Positions 9,747 to 19,071 of a DNA stretch of 58,228 nt are shown one piece after another. Position numbers and translations under genes: made by a program. Below the pieces are notes generated by a model. It was not told the origin of the DNA and ran no database searches. It saw only the letters and a program-made list of their open reading frames with translations. Origin of the DNA: an uncultured Lachnospiraceae bacterium (lineage in GTDB: Bacteria; Bacillota; Clostridia; Lachnospirales; Lachnospiraceae); NCBI GenBank assembly GCA_949740725.1, contig CATJIO010000086.1:1-58228 (forward strand), in the 5' to 3' direction. How positions within the stretch are numbered: position 1 is the first letter of the stretch; each line of letters starts with the position of its first letter.

Positions 9747-9878
9747 TTTTCTGTGCCTCCTTTTTTGTTTTTTCTCCTTTATTCTGTCGTTCTCATTCTG
9801 TTACCTGTATTTTATCGAAAAAATTACCATAAAAAAAGGACAAATGAGGAGTTTTCCTGTTTCTTTTCACAAAAAATA

Positions 9879-9910
9879 TCCTCTGTTATCCTTGCAGGAT
9901 AGACAGAGGA
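9879..9910. promoter_or_regulatory. Imperfect inverted repeat, candidate operator
   Basis: TCCTCTGTTATCC (9879-9891) and GGATAGACAGAGGA (9897-9910) are complementary except for one unpaired base, around a 5-nt loop. The right half covers the end of the -35 element of the regulator promoter. The position between divergent genes suggests a binding site of the Crp/Fnr-like protein encoded next to it; a transcript hairpin is unlikely because it lies upstream of the predicted start site. Confidence 0.5.
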
Positions 9911-9920
9911 CGGTTATACT
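9892..9920 (+). promoter_or_regulatory. Sigma-A promoter of the Crp/Fnr-like regulator
   Basis: TTGCAG (9892-9897), 17-nt spacer, TATACT (9915-9920), about 50 nt upstream of the start at 9972. It overlaps the inverted repeat at 9879-9910, which suggests autoregulation. Confidence 0.6.
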
Positions 9921-9971
9921 TATGACAAAGGAAACATTACACGAGAGAAAACCAGAAGGAGGAAGCCCCTG

Positions 9972-10688
9972 ATGACACTGAAGGAACTGGAAGAGGGAGT
10001 GCCGGAATTACTCAGTTACACAAAAACCATGCCGCCCCAGCTGCGTCAGTTTGCCCACGTGAAGGTTCACCCTCCAGGCAGCCTGATCCATCAGAAAGAT
10101 GTTGAATTAATGTACCTGGGCATTGTGGCCAAGGGGGAAAACCGGGTCATCAATGAATTTGAGAATGGGAAAATCTATATGATCGAAACTAACCGGGCCA
10201 TTGATTTTATCGGCGAGGTTACCCTGCTAGCCAATCAGCAGAAAACCTCGGTCACCATTGAAGCCCTCACAGCCAACACCGTTATCTATCTTCCCCGCAG
10301 GGAGGCGGAGCAATGGGTAAATACCGATATCCATATCCTGCGCAAAATGGCAGAGCACACTGCCTTTAAACTGTACCGCTCCTCTTACAACAATGGCTTG
10401 AAGCTCTACTATCCGCCGGTATTCCTGCTGGCGGACCACCTGGTCCGCCTCTATGAGCAGGCCTTTGCCGATATGCCTGTTCAGGGACTCTCCTCCGTCG
10501 GCCCCTTTGTCCTGCAAAAAACCAGGGAGCGGCTGGGAGAGGAATTAGGCATGAATATCAAAACCCTTGACCGCGCCATCCGCACCATGCAGAAGGAGGG
10601 ATATTTCTCACTGGTCAAGGGGAAAATCTCCTTTACCCGCGAAGACTATAAGCGGATAAAGGAATACCGGGAAACCTTCCAGGGGTAG
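9972..10688 (+). CDS. Crp/Fnr-family transcriptional regulator
   Basis: A 238-residue protein. Residues of about 30-120 form a cyclic-nucleotide-binding-type beta barrel (VHPPGSLIHQKDVELMYLGIVAKGENRV), and about 165-225 form a winged helix (RERLGEELGMNIKTLDRAIRTMQKEGY). No Fe-S cysteine cluster like that of Fnr is present, so the effector is unknown. It is divergent from the DUF3100-like/amidohydrolase group, its probable target. AAGGAGGAAG precedes the start. The 3' end overlaps the convergent GNAT gene by 56 nt. Confidence 0.88.
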   Translation: MTLKELEEGVPELLSYTKTMPPQLRQFAHVKVHPPGSLIHQKDVELMYLGIVAKGENRVINEFENGKIYMIETNRAIDFIGEVTLLANQQKTSVTIEALTANTVIYLPRREAEQWVNTDIHILRKMAEHTAFKLYRSSYNNGLKLYYPPVFLLADHLVRLYEQAFADMPVQGLSSVGPFVLQKTRERLGEELGMNIKTLDRAIRTMQKEGYFSLVKGKISFTREDYKRIKEYRETFQG

Positions 10689-11469
10689 GTTTCTGAATTG
10701 GGATTTTTACTTCATACGCTGCATACTCATGGTCAACGTGGTATCCCAGCTTTTCCGCCAGGGCAACAGACCATAGGTTCTGGGCATCCCAGCTGGGATC
10801 CCAGCCTCGCTTGAGACATTCTAAAATCAACTTTGCCCCGCAGACACAGGCAAGCCCCCTTCTCCGGTAATCTTCCCTGGTGTCGATCTCCACCTCTATG
10901 CCCCCGCGGTAGCTGGAATAGGAGGAGGCTCCGGAGACCGGAACCCCATCCTTCAGGATCACGGCCCCCAGACCGTATCTCTGATAATGGGCATAGGAAT
11001 CATACTGGGCAACCCAGTCCCTGCACCAGGGGATTTCCCGGCAGCGCCAAAATAATGGCTCATCCATCATCTGCAGCTGATATCCATGGGGCAGCCCATC
11101 CACAATCCCCTGAAGCAACTCCCGGTTAAATCCACCAGGTTCTTTTTGGATAGCATACCGGGTAACCCGGAAGGCCTTGCTCCCGTAACATGCCTCCATC
11201 AAATCTGCCCATTCCCTGGTCTGAGGAACCAGGATCATAAACTCCCGATCATGGAATATCGCCTCATTAAGCAGCATTTCCCTAGAGGGTTCGCCGGCAA
11301 AAAAGCAAAAGTCTCCCAACTGTGCCACGGCAGAGGATGGCATGATGGGGGAATCCCCATAGATTCTTCCCATCACCCCCTGAAGTCAGGACCAGATCAT
11401 CGTCTCCTGCCATCCGGAGAAAAGAGAGGCTGCTTTTTCCGGCTGCTTTAGTTCAACAATCACATCCAT
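10633..11469 (-). pseudogene. GNAT-family N-acetyltransferase with an in-frame TGA at a cysteine position
   Basis: Reading from an ATG at 11469 (GGAG 7-8 nt upstream) gives MDVIVELKQPEKAASLFSGW, then QETMIWS, a TGA, then LQGVMGRIYGD and the rest of the enzyme in the same frame, 279 codons in all. From memory, this family (GNAT_acetyltran type) has IWSCLQG at that place, so TGA stands where Cys is expected. The acetyl-CoA fold is intact (EIDTREDYRRRGLACVCGA). Either one nonsense change broke the gene, translation restarts at GTG 11376 or ATG 11373 to give a truncated protein, or TGA is recoded as selenocysteine. It is downstream of the deaminase in the nucleoside locus. Confidence 0.8.
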
Positions 11470-11521
11470 AAATTACTCCACAGCTAACAGATCAAAACGA
11501 CAATGCTTAGATTTTAAATCT

Positions 11522-12796
11522 TTACTTCATTCTCTCAATGATCTCATTCGCCTTACGGTAGATCTCCTCCGGATCCTCATGGACGTAAAACTGATTGTCC
11601 TCATAGAGAATCTGCCCGTTGATCATGGTAAGTTTTACATTCTCCTTGCTTCCGCTATAAACCAGATTTTTTACCACATGATTCAGAGGCTGCATATTGG
11701 GACGGTGAAGGTCTATCATAATCAGATCCGCCAGCTTCCCTTCTGCCAGGCAGTCGCAATCCGTCAGCCCCATAGCCTTTGCGCCGCCCGCCGCGGCCAT
11801 CTGGAGAACCTTCTCCCCTGGAACGGCGGCGGCATTATCCTCCTTCAACTTGGCAAGTCCAGTGACTAAAAACATCTCCCGGAACATATCCAGACAGTTA
11901 TTGCTGGCCGGGCCGTCGGTGCCGATGGCCAGATTAATCCCCCGGTCCATGATGTCGCTAATCCGGGCAATGCCGCTTGCCAGCTTGGTATTGGATCCTG
12001 GATTGGTCACCACTGACAGGCCCCGCTCCTTAAAAATATCCAAATCCTCGTCGGTCATATGCACACAGTGGTAGCCTCCGCCCCCATGCTGGAAAATCCC
12101 CAGGGAATCCAGATAAGCAGTGGGGGTTTTGCCGTGGCGTCCCTTACACTCTTCCACCTCACGGCGTGTCTCCGAATTGTGGGCGTAGACCGGGGCCTGG
12201 TACTTCTCTGCCAGGGCGGCCACCCCCTTTAACCGCTCCCGGGATGTGGTGTACTCCGCGTGGAAACCAAGACAGTAGCGGATTAACTCATGGTACTGAT
12301 TGTAGGTGAGATAGTCCTTCTCCAACTCCTCTACAGAGGAGACAAAATCATTTAACCCGCTGACCATCACTGTACGGAAGCCGCATTCTACCGATGCCTT
12401 AGCGATCATCTCCGGGTGGAAATACATGTCAAAATTAGCCGTGATTCCACTGGTCAGGTATTCCAGGATGGCAAGCTTGGAAAGCCAGTAAATATCCTCC
12501 GGCGTCAGCTTTGCCTCCATGGGAAATACCTGCTTATTCAGCCACTCCTGGAGAGGCAGATCGTCCGCATAACTGCGAAGGAAAGTCATGGCTGAATGGG
12601 TGTGGGCGTTTTTAAAACCTGGCATCAGAAGGTTTCCCTCTGCGTCGATTTCCCGATCCCAGGAAACCTTTGGAGGGCTTGATGGGGAAGGGCCAATATA
12701 GGTGATTCGTTTTCCCTCCACCCAGAGCTCACCGGAGAGAATATCTGTACTGTCATTCAAAGTCAGGATTCTTGCGTGATAAAAACGAATATTCAT
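11522..12796 (-). CDS. mtaD: 5'-methylthioadenosine/S-adenosylhomocysteine-type deaminase
   Basis: A 424-residue amidohydrolase. Metal and substrate residues are visible: NAHTHSAMTFLRSYADDLPL, His in YAHNSETRREVEE, His in CVHMTDEDLDIF and Asp in AIGTDGPASNNCLDMF. The leading HTH, the RSYADDLPLQEWL loop and the TDGPASNN segment are typical of MTA/SAH deaminases (TM0936/MtaD type), which turn MTA, SAH or 5'-deoxyadenosine into the inosine form. It lies 2 bp after the nucleoside permease gene. In this locus it would feed the 6-oxopurine-type phosphorylase at 20 kb. Exact substrate preference is inferred. Confidence 0.85.
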   Translation of the reverse strand: MNIRFYHARILTLNDSTDILSGELWVEGKRITYIGPSPSSPPKVSWDREIDAEGNLLMPGFKNAHTHSAMTFLRSYADDLPLQEWLNKQVFPMEAKLTPEDIYWLSKLAILEYLTSGITANFDMYFHPEMIAKASVECGFRTVMVSGLNDFVSSVEELEKDYLTYNQYHELIRYCLGFHAEYTTSRERLKGVAALAEKYQAPVYAHNSETRREVEECKGRHGKTPTAYLDSLGIFQHGGGGYHCVHMTDEDLDIFKERGLSVVTNPGSNTKLASGIARISDIMDRGINLAIGTDGPASNNCLDMFREMFLVTGLAKLKEDNAAAVPGEKVLQMAAAGGAKAMGLTDCDCLAEGKLADLIMIDLHRPNMQPLNHVVKNLVYSGSKENVKLTMINGQILYEDNQFYVHEDPEEIYRKANEIIERMK

Positions 12797-12798
12797 AG

Positions 12799-13758
12799 CT
12801 ACCTCTTTCCTTTATCGTAGATTTCCCCAAGGGCGCGGGGCGCGCGGTTGTACTTGGAGAAGAAAATCAGCAGGAGCAATGTCACTACATAGGGCAGGGT
12901 CATCACCAGATCCGAATAGCTGCTGGGCATTTTAAGCTTCTGCACCAGGTAATATCCGCCGGAACGGGCAAAGCCGAACAGCAGGCAGGAGCCCAGGGTA
13001 GGAAGGATGGTCCAGTTTCCAAAGATCAGTGCCGCAATAGCCAGATAGCCGTAACCCACATAAATGCTGGAGGAAAAATTCGCGGATATTGAATAGGCGA
13101 AGCTGATTCCCGCAAGGCCAGATAAACCGCCGGACACCATAACCGCAATCAGGCGGACCTTCGCCACGTCCACACCAGCAGCGTCCACCGCGTGAGGGTT
13201 ATCCCCACAGGCTCGCAGGTTCATGCCGTAACGCGTCTTACTCATTACATACCAGGCGATAATTGCCGCCGCGACGATGATCAGCTCAAAAGGATAAATA
13301 TCCTTAAATACTGCTCCCAGCACTGGAATGCGGCTAAGGCCGGGGATGGTAAGCTTCGCGGATACTCCCAGAACAAATTTATCGGAAGCAGCCCCAAATA
13401 CGGTGCGGTTTAAAAATTTCGTCAAAAAGGCGGTCAATGCCATGGCAAGGATATTGATCACCACGCCGCTGATGGTCTGATTTGCCTTAAAGCGGATGCA
13501 CAGCAGCGCATGGAGGAGGGAATAGGCCGTGCCTCCAAGGATGGCAAAAACCATGGCCAGATAATAGGGAACCTGGGAGCTTCCGGAAAATGCAGACGCC
13601 GCCAGCACCGCCGCCAGGGCGCCGGTAAATGCCCCCACCCCCTGGAGCCCCTCCAAAGCCAGATTGGTGATCCCGCTTTTCTCACTGTAAATCCCGCCAA
13701 TGGCCATGATAAATAAAGGCAGGGAAAAGGACAGTCCATCTATGATAATTCGTTCCAT
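12799..13758 (-). CDS. Nucleoside ABC transporter permease (NupQ/YufQ-like)
   Basis: A 319-residue membrane protein of the branched-chain-amino-acid/ribose-type permease family (BPD_transp_2), with 8-10 helices. The SGITNLALEGLQGVGAF segment near the N-terminus and NPHAVDAAGVDVAKVRL in the cytoplasmic loop are typical of the second permease of BMP-dependent nucleoside importers. Its start overlaps the stop of the first permease (TGATG). With the ATPase, permease 1 and BMP lipoprotein it makes a complete importer. Confidence 0.92.
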   Translation of the reverse strand: MERIIIDGLSFSLPLFIMAIGGIYSEKSGITNLALEGLQGVGAFTGALAAVLAASAFSGSSQVPYYLAMVFAILGGTAYSLLHALLCIRFKANQTISGVVINILAMALTAFLTKFLNRTVFGAASDKFVLGVSAKLTIPGLSRIPVLGAVFKDIYPFELIIVAAAIIAWYVMSKTRYGMNLRACGDNPHAVDAAGVDVAKVRLIAVMVSGGLSGLAGISFAYSISANFSSSIYVGYGYLAIAALIFGNWTILPTLGSCLLFGFARSGGYYLVQKLKMPSSYSDLVMTLPYVVTLLLLIFFSKYNRAPRALGEIYDKGKR

Positions 13759-14939
13759 CAGCCATTCCCCCTTTCCTCAGGATTCTGGTTCTTCTCTGAA
13801 GCTTTTCTCTTCTCTTCCTTCAGCTCATCTTGAAAGGATTTTACCTTGTACTGGATAAATGCGCCGCATGCGGCAAAGAGCAGGATCACTCCGGTAATCA
13901 CCGAGGCAATCTCCGATTCCAACCCAGAGGCAGAATTCATATAGGTGCTTCCCTTGCTGATCACCGTAATCAGAAAAGAGGAGAAGATGATGCCGATAGG
14001 GTTGCTGTTTGCCAGCAGAGATACAGCGATAGCGTCAAAACCAGCGCTGGGCAGCACCTTGGGCTGAATGGAGCCAAAATAGCCCAGATAATAGGTCACT
14101 CCCGCCAAGCCTGCCAGAGCGCCGGAAAAGATCATGGCCATGACGATATTTTTTCCCACGTTGATTCCCGCATAGCGGGCCGCGTTCCGGCTGGTTCCCA
14201 CACATTTCAGCTCATAGCCGAACGTGGTCCGATCTAGGAGGAATTTCACCAGAAATGCGGTGAGGATCGCCAGAATGATGCACAGGGGAATATCAATTTT
14301 TAAATTTCCTACAGGCGTATCCATCATAGACAGCCTCGCCGCCTTGGAAACCGCGTTAGACTGGCGGGATACTGGATTGACATAGTAGGTATTGATAAAA
14401 AAGCTGATCACATACTGGGCAATATAGTTAATCATAATCGAGGACACAACCTCATTAATATTAAACTGATATTTCAGCCATCCGATGAGCCCTCCCACCA
14501 TAGCGCCGGTGAATATTCCCACCGCCAGCACCAGAGGCTTTGCCAGAGGCGCGCTTAAGGAGCTATAGCCGATGGTAAGGGTGGCAATAAAGCCCGCAGT
14601 CAGCATCTGTCCGGATACGCCGATATTAAACAGCCCGGCACGCAAGGCCACCGCCACCGCCAGGGACGCAAAGAGCATCGGCGTCCAGGCATTCATAAAG
14701 CTGGCGAAATCCGTCAGAATATTCTTATAGCCCGCATAAGATGCCTTAGGCAAAAGTCCGGAGCCCTGAAGTAAATTTTGGTATGCGATCAAGGGATTCT
14801 TGCCCTGGAACAAGATAAGCACCGCCCCGGCCAGAAGGCTTAAGAAAATCGCGAACATCGGGATGGTAACTGCCTGATAGCGTTCATTTCCCAGAAGCCG
14901 GACTACGCCCCTCTTTATGGTTTTTCTACTGTTCTCCAT
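13758..14939 (-). CDS. Nucleoside ABC transporter permease (NupP/YufP-like)
   Basis: A 393-residue permease with about ten membrane helices. The N-terminal half contains RAGLFNIGVSGQMLTAGF and the loop contains GTSRNAARYAGINVGKNIVMA, typical of the larger permease of BMP-type nucleoside systems. A charged tail (KEEKRKASEKNQNPEE) follows the last helix. It overlaps the ATPase gene by 14 nt and the second permease by 1 nt. Confidence 0.92.
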   Translation of the reverse strand: MENSRKTIKRGVVRLLGNERYQAVTIPMFAIFLSLLAGAVLILFQGKNPLIAYQNLLQGSGLLPKASYAGYKNILTDFASFMNAWTPMLFASLAVAVALRAGLFNIGVSGQMLTAGFIATLTIGYSSLSAPLAKPLVLAVGIFTGAMVGGLIGWLKYQFNINEVVSSIMINYIAQYVISFFINTYYVNPVSRQSNAVSKAARLSMMDTPVGNLKIDIPLCIILAILTAFLVKFLLDRTTFGYELKCVGTSRNAARYAGINVGKNIVMAMIFSGALAGLAGVTYYLGYFGSIQPKVLPSAGFDAIAVSLLANSNPIGIIFSSFLITVISKGSTYMNSASGLESEIASVITGVILLFAACGAFIQYKVKSFQDELKEEKRKASEKNQNPEERGNG

Positions 14940-16467
14940 CCCGTTTCACCCCCATCATAAATTCTCCCACCTCATTGGTGGTCAGCGATTTGGCGTCGGC
15001 GATCTTTTGGATCCTGCCATTATAAATCACGCCGATGGTATCTGCACAATTCATAATCTCATCCAGCTCCAGAGAAATCAGCAAAATCGCCTTGCCTGCG
15101 TCCCGCTCTTTAATAATCTGCCGGTGAATGTTTTCAATGGCACCGATATCCAGCCCCCTGGTGGGTTGCACGAAAATCATCAAGGGCGATTGCAGCTGGA
15201 TTTCCCGGCCGATGATAGCTTTTTGCTGATTGCCTCCGCTCATGGAGCGGACAATGGTCTTGATCCCCTGGCCGCTTCGGATATCATAGCGCTCAATCAG
15301 CTCATTGCCGTAGCGGTCTAGCTCCGCCTGATTCAAAATCCCCCTTTTGGAAAAAGGCTCTTTAAAATAATCTTTCAGCGCCAGATTCTCTTCCAAGGTA
15401 AAGTCCAGCACCAGGCCGAAACTCTGGCGATCCTCTGGGATATAGGAAATCCCGGCCAGCGTCCGCTTTCGGATGCTGTAATGGGTGATGTCCTCCCCCT
15501 TTAGCAGGATAGAGCCCTCCGCCGCCTTTTCCAACCCTGCGATCGCGTCGGCAAGCTCTACCTGTCCATTTCCGGAAACCCCGGCGATAGCCAGGATCTC
15601 TCCGGCGCGGATAGAAAAGGAAACATCCTGCACCACAGGAAAGTGATCCTGATTTTTCACTGTCAGATGCTTCACCTCAAGAATCGTAGGACCAAACTCT
15701 GGCTCCTTCTTCTCCACCTCAAAGGATACCTCCCGTCCTACCATCAGGTTAGCCATCTTTTTGGTGGAGGTGGAGGCCACATCCAGCACATCCACCAGCC
15801 GTCCCCGGTTTAATATGGCGCACCGATCCGCCACCTGTTTGATCTCCTCCAGCTTATGGGTAATCAGGATGATGGTCTTGCCGTCCTTCTGTAGCCCCCG
15901 GATAATCCCCAGCAAAAACTCGATCTCCTGGGGAGTCAGTACAGCCGTGGGTTCGTCAAAGATCAGGATCTCCGCCTCCCGGTAAAGCATTTTTAAGATT
16001 TCGACCCGCTGCTGGATCGATACATTGATGTCTTCGATGATGTCCGTTGGATTTACCTCCAGACCATACTTCCGGGATAATTCCCCGATCTTCTGGTCCG
16101 CCTTTTTGATATCCACATAAGGCAGGATCCCAAAGAGCTTGTCCTTGCTCTTTAGGCCCAGGATAATATTTTCCGTAATGGTGTAATTCTGCACCAGCTT
16201 AAAATGCTGGTGCACCATACCAATATTCAGCTTGGTGGCATAATTGGGGGAGGTAATTTTCTCCTTCTTTCCCCGGATGTAGATCTCTCCCTCATCCGGC
16301 TCATACATCCCAAACAGCATGCTCATCAAGGTGGATTTCCCCGCGCCGTTCTCTCCAAGAAGAGCGAAGATCTCTCCCTTCTTAATCTGCAGCGTCACAT
16401 CATCATTCGCTACAATGCCCGGAAAACGCTTGGTAATATGCTTCATCTCAATGATATATTCAGACAT
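14926..16467 (-). CDS. Nucleoside ABC transporter ATP-binding protein (NupO/YufO-like, tandem ABC)
   Basis: About 513 residues with two ABC modules. Module 1 has Walker A GENGAGKST and Walker B ILIFDEPTAVL. Module 2 has a degenerate P-loop (GVSGNGQVELADAIAG), signature MSGGNQQKAIIGRE, and FVQPTRGLDIGAIE in place of a standard Walker B, as is usual in this ribose/nucleoside subfamily. I place the start at 16467 because AGGAGG lies 6 nt upstream; the ATG at 16473 abuts that site. It follows the BMP gene across a terminator. Confidence 0.93.
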   Translation of the reverse strand: MSEYIIEMKHITKRFPGIVANDDVTLQIKKGEIFALLGENGAGKSTLMSMLFGMYEPDEGEIYIRGKKEKITSPNYATKLNIGMVHQHFKLVQNYTITENIILGLKSKDKLFGILPYVDIKKADQKIGELSRKYGLEVNPTDIIEDINVSIQQRVEILKMLYREAEILIFDEPTAVLTPQEIEFLLGIIRGLQKDGKTIILITHKLEEIKQVADRCAILNRGRLVDVLDVASTSTKKMANLMVGREVSFEVEKKEPEFGPTILEVKHLTVKNQDHFPVVQDVSFSIRAGEILAIAGVSGNGQVELADAIAGLEKAAEGSILLKGEDITHYSIRKRTLAGISYIPEDRQSFGLVLDFTLEENLALKDYFKEPFSKRGILNQAELDRYGNELIERYDIRSGQGIKTIVRSMSGGNQQKAIIGREIQLQSPLMIFVQPTRGLDIGAIENIHRQIIKERDAGKAILLISLELDEIMNCADTIGVIYNGRIQKIADAKSLTTNEVGEFMMGVKRDGEQ

Positions 16468-16502
16468 GGCCATCCTCCTAGTTTCCCATATCGCTCAAAT
16501 GT

Positions 16503-16538
16503 AAAAAAACCCCGGCTTATATTTATATATAAGCCGGG
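16503..16538 (-). terminator. Internal terminator between BMP lipoprotein and ABC ATPase genes
   Basis: A perfect 12-bp stem (CCCGGCTTATAT / ATATAAGCCGGG, 511-538 of the 16-kb block) with a TTAT loop, followed on the minus strand by seven T (16503-16509). It sits about 115 nt after the BMP stop and about 36 nt before the ATPase start. Partial read-through would give more binding protein than transporter, the usual ratio for binding-protein importers. Confidence 0.85.
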
Positions 16539-16651
16539 ATCCGTTGAAATAACGATTCAGACAGCGTTGTGAAATCTGGCAGAAATTTAGGCTACAAGCG
16601 AGCTTGGCGCCAAAATTTTGTCCGATTCCCCGCCCTCTAAAAGATCATTAT

Positions 16652-17863
16652 TTATTCCAGGCCAGGAAAGCTATCAGGCTGGATGTTGTTGAAGTTTGCC
16701 GCTGGCACGATGGTTCCGTCCTTCACCAGCGCAAATGCCCCATCCAGCTTCTCAACGGTTTCTGCAGACATTTGATGTCTTCCTTCTGCCTTCACAAAGC
16801 CGGTAGAATCGGTATCTGCGCCTAAAAGCTCGTTGCCACCCTTAAATGTGCCCTCTGCAATAGCCGTCAGCTGCTTTTCTACGTTCATGCCCATTACCTT
16901 CAAGCCAGAAGTCAGGATAATGTTGGAATCGCCGTTGGCGCCGTCGTCAAACTGATCAACATCACAGCCAACTACCTTTACCTCCGTAGCTTCCTTTGCC
17001 GCGGTGAACACGCCATTTCCGGATCCACCTGCTGCCACAAAGATGATATCGCAGCCCTCATCGATGAGCGCCTGTCCAACTACCTTGCCAGTAGCCTCGT
17101 CAGCAAAGCTTCCCACGTAATTGCCTCCTACATTGGCATTGGTTACATCGGTTCCCGCGTAGGAAGGAAGCTCTACCACCTCAACCCCTGCGTCGAACTT
17201 TGCGTTGGCATAGTTTACGCCAGATTCAAAGCCGTACTGATAATTTACATTGGAAGGATAGGCGATGCCATTTACCACGGCAACCTTCTTGGTCTTGGAC
17301 TCTAAAGCAGCCGCAAGTCCTGCGAAGAAGCCGCTCTCCTGCTCCTTAAAGGTCATGGCGTACACATTATCACAGGTAACTTCCGTGCCCTCCGCATCCG
17401 TAGGATTAGAGTCCACCAAGATAAAGTTTACCTCTGGGTTATCGGTGGCAATGCTGCCGATAGCGGCAAACTGGAAACCGCAGCATACAATCACATCATA
17501 ATCCGCTACAATATCGGCGACTGCCTGGATTGCCGCGGCAGTATCGCCAGTTTCCTCTCTTACCGGGGTAACGGTTGCGTCGGGATGGGACTCGATAAAC
17601 GCCAAAATACCATTGTAATTGTCCTGGTTAAAGGAACCGTCATCCACACCAGAGGGACTGCTGACAATGGCGATCTTTAAGGCGTCGCTCGCCGCGTCAA
17701 CCGCCGGCGCGTTTGTCGCCTCTTCCTCCGCGCCTTCTGCTGGCGCTGCCTCGGTAGAAGCAGCCTGGGCCGCTGTGGTTTCCTGGGCGGATCCTCCGCC
17801 ACATCCGGTCACCAGGGCGCTGATCATGGCGGCACTTAACAACATGCTCAATACTTTTTTCAT
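16652..17863 (-). CDS. BMP-family nucleoside-binding lipoprotein
   Basis: A 403-residue secreted lipoprotein. The signal peptide has a lipobox ending LVTGC, with Cys21 as the lipid site, then a Thr/Ala/Glu-rich linker to about 60. The mature domain has the BMP (Med/PnrA) features: SSPSGVDDGSFNQDNYNGI, the CGFQFAAIG segment, the GFFAGLAAAL motif and GVFTAAKE near the hinge. PnrA-type proteins bind purine nucleosides; 5'-modified nucleosides are inferred here from the neighbours. It lies 126 bp after mtnA and is followed by a strong terminator. Confidence 0.92.
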   Translation of the reverse strand: MKKVLSMLLSAAMISALVTGCGGGSAQETTAAQAASTEAAPAEGAEEEATNAPAVDAASDALKIAIVSSPSGVDDGSFNQDNYNGILAFIESHPDATVTPVREETGDTAAAIQAVADIVADYDVIVCCGFQFAAIGSIATDNPEVNFILVDSNPTDAEGTEVTCDNVYAMTFKEQESGFFAGLAAALESKTKKVAVVNGIAYPSNVNYQYGFESGVNYANAKFDAGVEVVELPSYAGTDVTNANVGGNYVGSFADEATGKVVGQALIDEGCDIIFVAAGGSGNGVFTAAKEATEVKVVGCDVDQFDDGANGDSNIILTSGLKVMGMNVEKQLTAIAEGTFKGGNELLGADTDSTGFVKAEGRHQMSAETVEKLDGAFALVKDGTIVPAANFNNIQPDSFPGLE

Positions 17864-17989
17864 AATGCTCTCTCCTTATCTGTTTTTTGAATCCCAGAGG
17901 CATGTCCAGAATACAGTTCCAGAGATCTCTATCCATTGCCCCTGGCATTACCCTTTATTTTTACTACAATTTCTTACAAAATACAACTA

Positions 17990-19057
17990 CTATTTCTTTA
18001 ACCCCTTGAAACTTTCCGTGTAAGGCGCCCGGAAAATTCCCTGTTCGGTGATGATTCCGCTGATTAAAGAATGATCTGTCACGTCAAAGGCTGGATTATA
18101 GCACTTCACTTCCTCCAGCGCCATGGGCTTCTCGTAAAATTTCCTCTTGATCTCCTCCGGGCTTCGCAGCTCAATTTCGATGTCTGCGCCGGTCTGGCAG
18201 TTTAAATCAATGGTGGAACTGGGGCCAAGGACATAAAAGGGAATATGATAATAATTTGCCAGAATCGCCACGCCACTGGTGCCGATCTTGTTGGCCGCGT
18301 CCCCATTAGCCGCCACCCTGTCGCAACCCACAAAGCAAGCCTGCACCCAGCCGTTTTTCATCACCAGACTTGCCATATTGTCGCAGATCAAGGTAACGTC
18401 AATCCCCGCCTTCTGAAGCTCGTAGGAGGTGAGCCTTGCCCCCTGAAGCAGCGGCCTTGTCTCATCGGCAAACACCTTGAAGTTCATCCCTTGCTCCTTT
18501 CCAAGGAACAGCGGGCCTAAAGCCGTGCCATACTGGGAGGTGGCCAGGGGGCCGGCATTGCAGTGCGTCAGGATACCGTCCCCGTCTTTTATCAGGGAAA
18601 GTCCGTATTCAGAGATGGCGCGGCACATCTTTCGGTCCTCTTCCTGAATCATCCGGCACTCTTTTCCCAAAAGAGCAATGATTTCCCTAACTGGAAGGCT
18701 GCCATGAGCCTTCACTACCTGCTCCATCCGATTCAGCGCCCAGCTCAAATTCACGGCAGTGGGGCGGGAGGAATTTAAGTAATCCTTATATTCGGTAAAT
18801 TTCGTTAAAAATATCTCGTAATCTTCCGTATCAATAGTCTGCGCCAGCACATACATACCAAATCCGGCACAGATTCCGATGGCAGGGGCGCCTCTGACCT
18901 TCAGCTCAAAAATAGCGTCATACAGCTCCTTTGGCGTTTCTAACGTCAGATATTCTGTGGCATTGGGCAACTTTGTCTGATCGATAATCACCACGCTGCG
19001 CTCATCTGGCCCAAGTTTTACATTGTCAATATGGGTGATCTCTCTAAGTGCATCCAT
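17990..19057 (-). CDS. mtnA: S-methyl-5-thioribose-1-phosphate isomerase (MtnA), aldose-ketose isomerase
   Basis: A 355-residue member of the eIF2B-like MtnA family. It converts 5-methylthioribose-1-phosphate (and in some bacteria 5-deoxyribose-1-phosphate) to the ribulose-1-phosphate. Visible signatures are [15 protein letters not shown], the catalytic-Cys segment [39 protein letters not shown], the catalytic-Asp segment [17 protein letters not shown], and [17 protein letters not shown]. The start at 19057 has AAAGGAG 8 nt upstream. No mtnB/C/D/K genes are nearby, so the classical methionine salvage pathway is not encoded here; an aldolase is present instead. Confidence 0.95.
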   Translation of the reverse strand: MDALREITHIDNVKLGPDERSVVIIDQTKLPNATEYLTLETPKELYDAIFELKVRGAPAIGICAGFGMYVLAQTIDTEDYEIFLTKFTEYKDYLNSSRPTAVNLSWALNRMEQVVKAHGSLPVREIIALLGKECRMIQEEDRKMCRAISEYGLSLIKDGDGILTHCNAGPLATSQYGTALGPLFLGKEQGMNFKVFADETRPLLQGARLTSYELQKAGIDVTLICDNMASLVMKNGWVQACFVGCDRVAANGDAANKIGTSGVAILANYYHIPFYVLGPSSTIDLNCQTGADIEIELRSPEEIKRKFYEKPMALEEVKCYNPAFDVTDHSLISGIITEQGIFRAPYTESFKGLKK

Positions 19058-19071
19058 AGGTCTTTCTCCTT

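Noticed and set aside
11376-11455. Claiming the hairpin after the GNAT TGA as an established SECIS element
   Set aside because: The fold is possible but its apical loop lacks the early G expected of bacterial SECIS, and GC-rich sequence often folds by chance; kept only as a hypothesis.
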